A stretch of 64,000 nt of DNA. Origin: an uncultured Pseudomonadales bacterium (lineage in GTDB: Bacteria; Pseudomonadota; Gammaproteobacteria; Pseudomonadales; Azotimanducaceae). The notes beneath the pieces were generated by a model, which had not been told where the DNA came from, did no database searches, and saw only the letters and a program-made list of their open reading frames with translations. Location of the stretch: the NCBI GenBank assembly GCA_958296405.1, contig OY282519.1, positions 1,038,132 through 1,102,131 on the forward strand, given 5' to 3'. The translations under genes and the position numbers were made by a program. Below are positions 63,903 through 64,000 of this stretch, one piece after another (position 1 is the stretch's first letter; each line of letters opens with the position of its first letter).

Positions 63903-64000
63903 TTCGGCGCTCGCACGCACGCGCCGGCGCCGTTGCGCGGTGGCGTTGGCCGGTGCGCTGGCCCTTGGCGCTGTGCCGCTCTTGGCCGAAATCGAGCGCT
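63889..64000 (+). CDS. surA: probable periplasmic chaperone SurA, N-terminal fragment
   Basis: An ATG at 63889 with GGGAGGAATC upstream overlaps the end of lptD by 14 bases and runs off the window. The 37 visible residues are a signal peptide (RTRRRRCAVALAGALALGAVPLLA) followed by the start of the mature chain. The identity as SurA rests on the conserved lptD-surA order, not on the sequence itself. Confidence 0.65.
   Translation, partial: MPIVSSALARTRRRRCAVALAGALALGAVPLLAEIER

Overview
The window is GC-rich, densely coded chromosomal DNA from a proteobacterium, most likely an uncultivated and probably marine gammaproteobacterium. Four arrangements support this: the rpsU-dnaG-rpoD operon, lptD followed by a probable surA with amgK-murU divergent to it, the rpe-gph-trpE order, and TonB-dependent receptor, BCCT, PhyH and CoA-transferase genes of the kind seen in marine heterotrophs. 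Family or genus cannot be named from sequence alone.

Layout. 1-3,418: the cut-off start of a Tat-exported protein, a DUF1640-type coiled-coil membrane protein built on a 9-residue repeat, a sulfotransferase, an MtfA-like peptidase and a histidinol-phosphatase-like enzyme. 3,700-19,770: a surface-polysaccharide locus with genes on both strands. It holds a sulfotransferase/coiled-coil/RgpF fusion, four further glycosyltransferases, RfbC, RfbA, ManC, an SDR epimerase, an ABC-2 exporter pair, an APS kinase (CysC) and an O-antigen ligase/polymerase. Sulfotransferases plus CysC suggest a sulfated glycan. 19,830-23,930: tRNA-Ile(CAT) and rpoD, dnaG, rpsU (macromolecular synthesis operon).

24,000-36,960 is an accessory stretch. 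It holds a hydrolase/SCP2-like pair, a 23-bp purine-rich tandem repeat, a graveyard of truncated genes (DNA methylase, IS5-type transposase, GT8), an alkylsulfatase-like metallohydrolase, a redoxin/cytochrome/PHM-like fusion and a large type III-like restriction-modification pair next to a truncated carboxylesterase. 36,961-56,040 is mostly catabolic and transport genes: CoA-transferases, an LLM oxidoreductase, a sulfatase, an FG-GAP protein, PhyH, a TonB receptor, a DUF4143 ATPase, a BCCT carrier and a huge beta-propeller amidohydrolase. 56,035-64,000 is core metabolism and envelope: trpE, gph, rpe, murU, amgK, lptD and the start of a surA-like gene. trpE is translationally coupled to an ion channel and the amidohydrolase instead of to trpG.

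The most notable item is an ArsC-like gene at 41,017-41,367. It has an in-frame UGA exactly at the catalytic Cys position and a 7-bp hairpin at the spacing expected of a bacterial SECIS element, which makes it a strong selenoprotein candidate. Other points of interest are several promoters whose -10 box lies only 6-8 nt before the start codon (leaderless mRNAs), a palindrome filling the rpsU promoter spacer, and the multi-domain fusions listed in the findings. All family assignments come from reading motifs; no database search was run.
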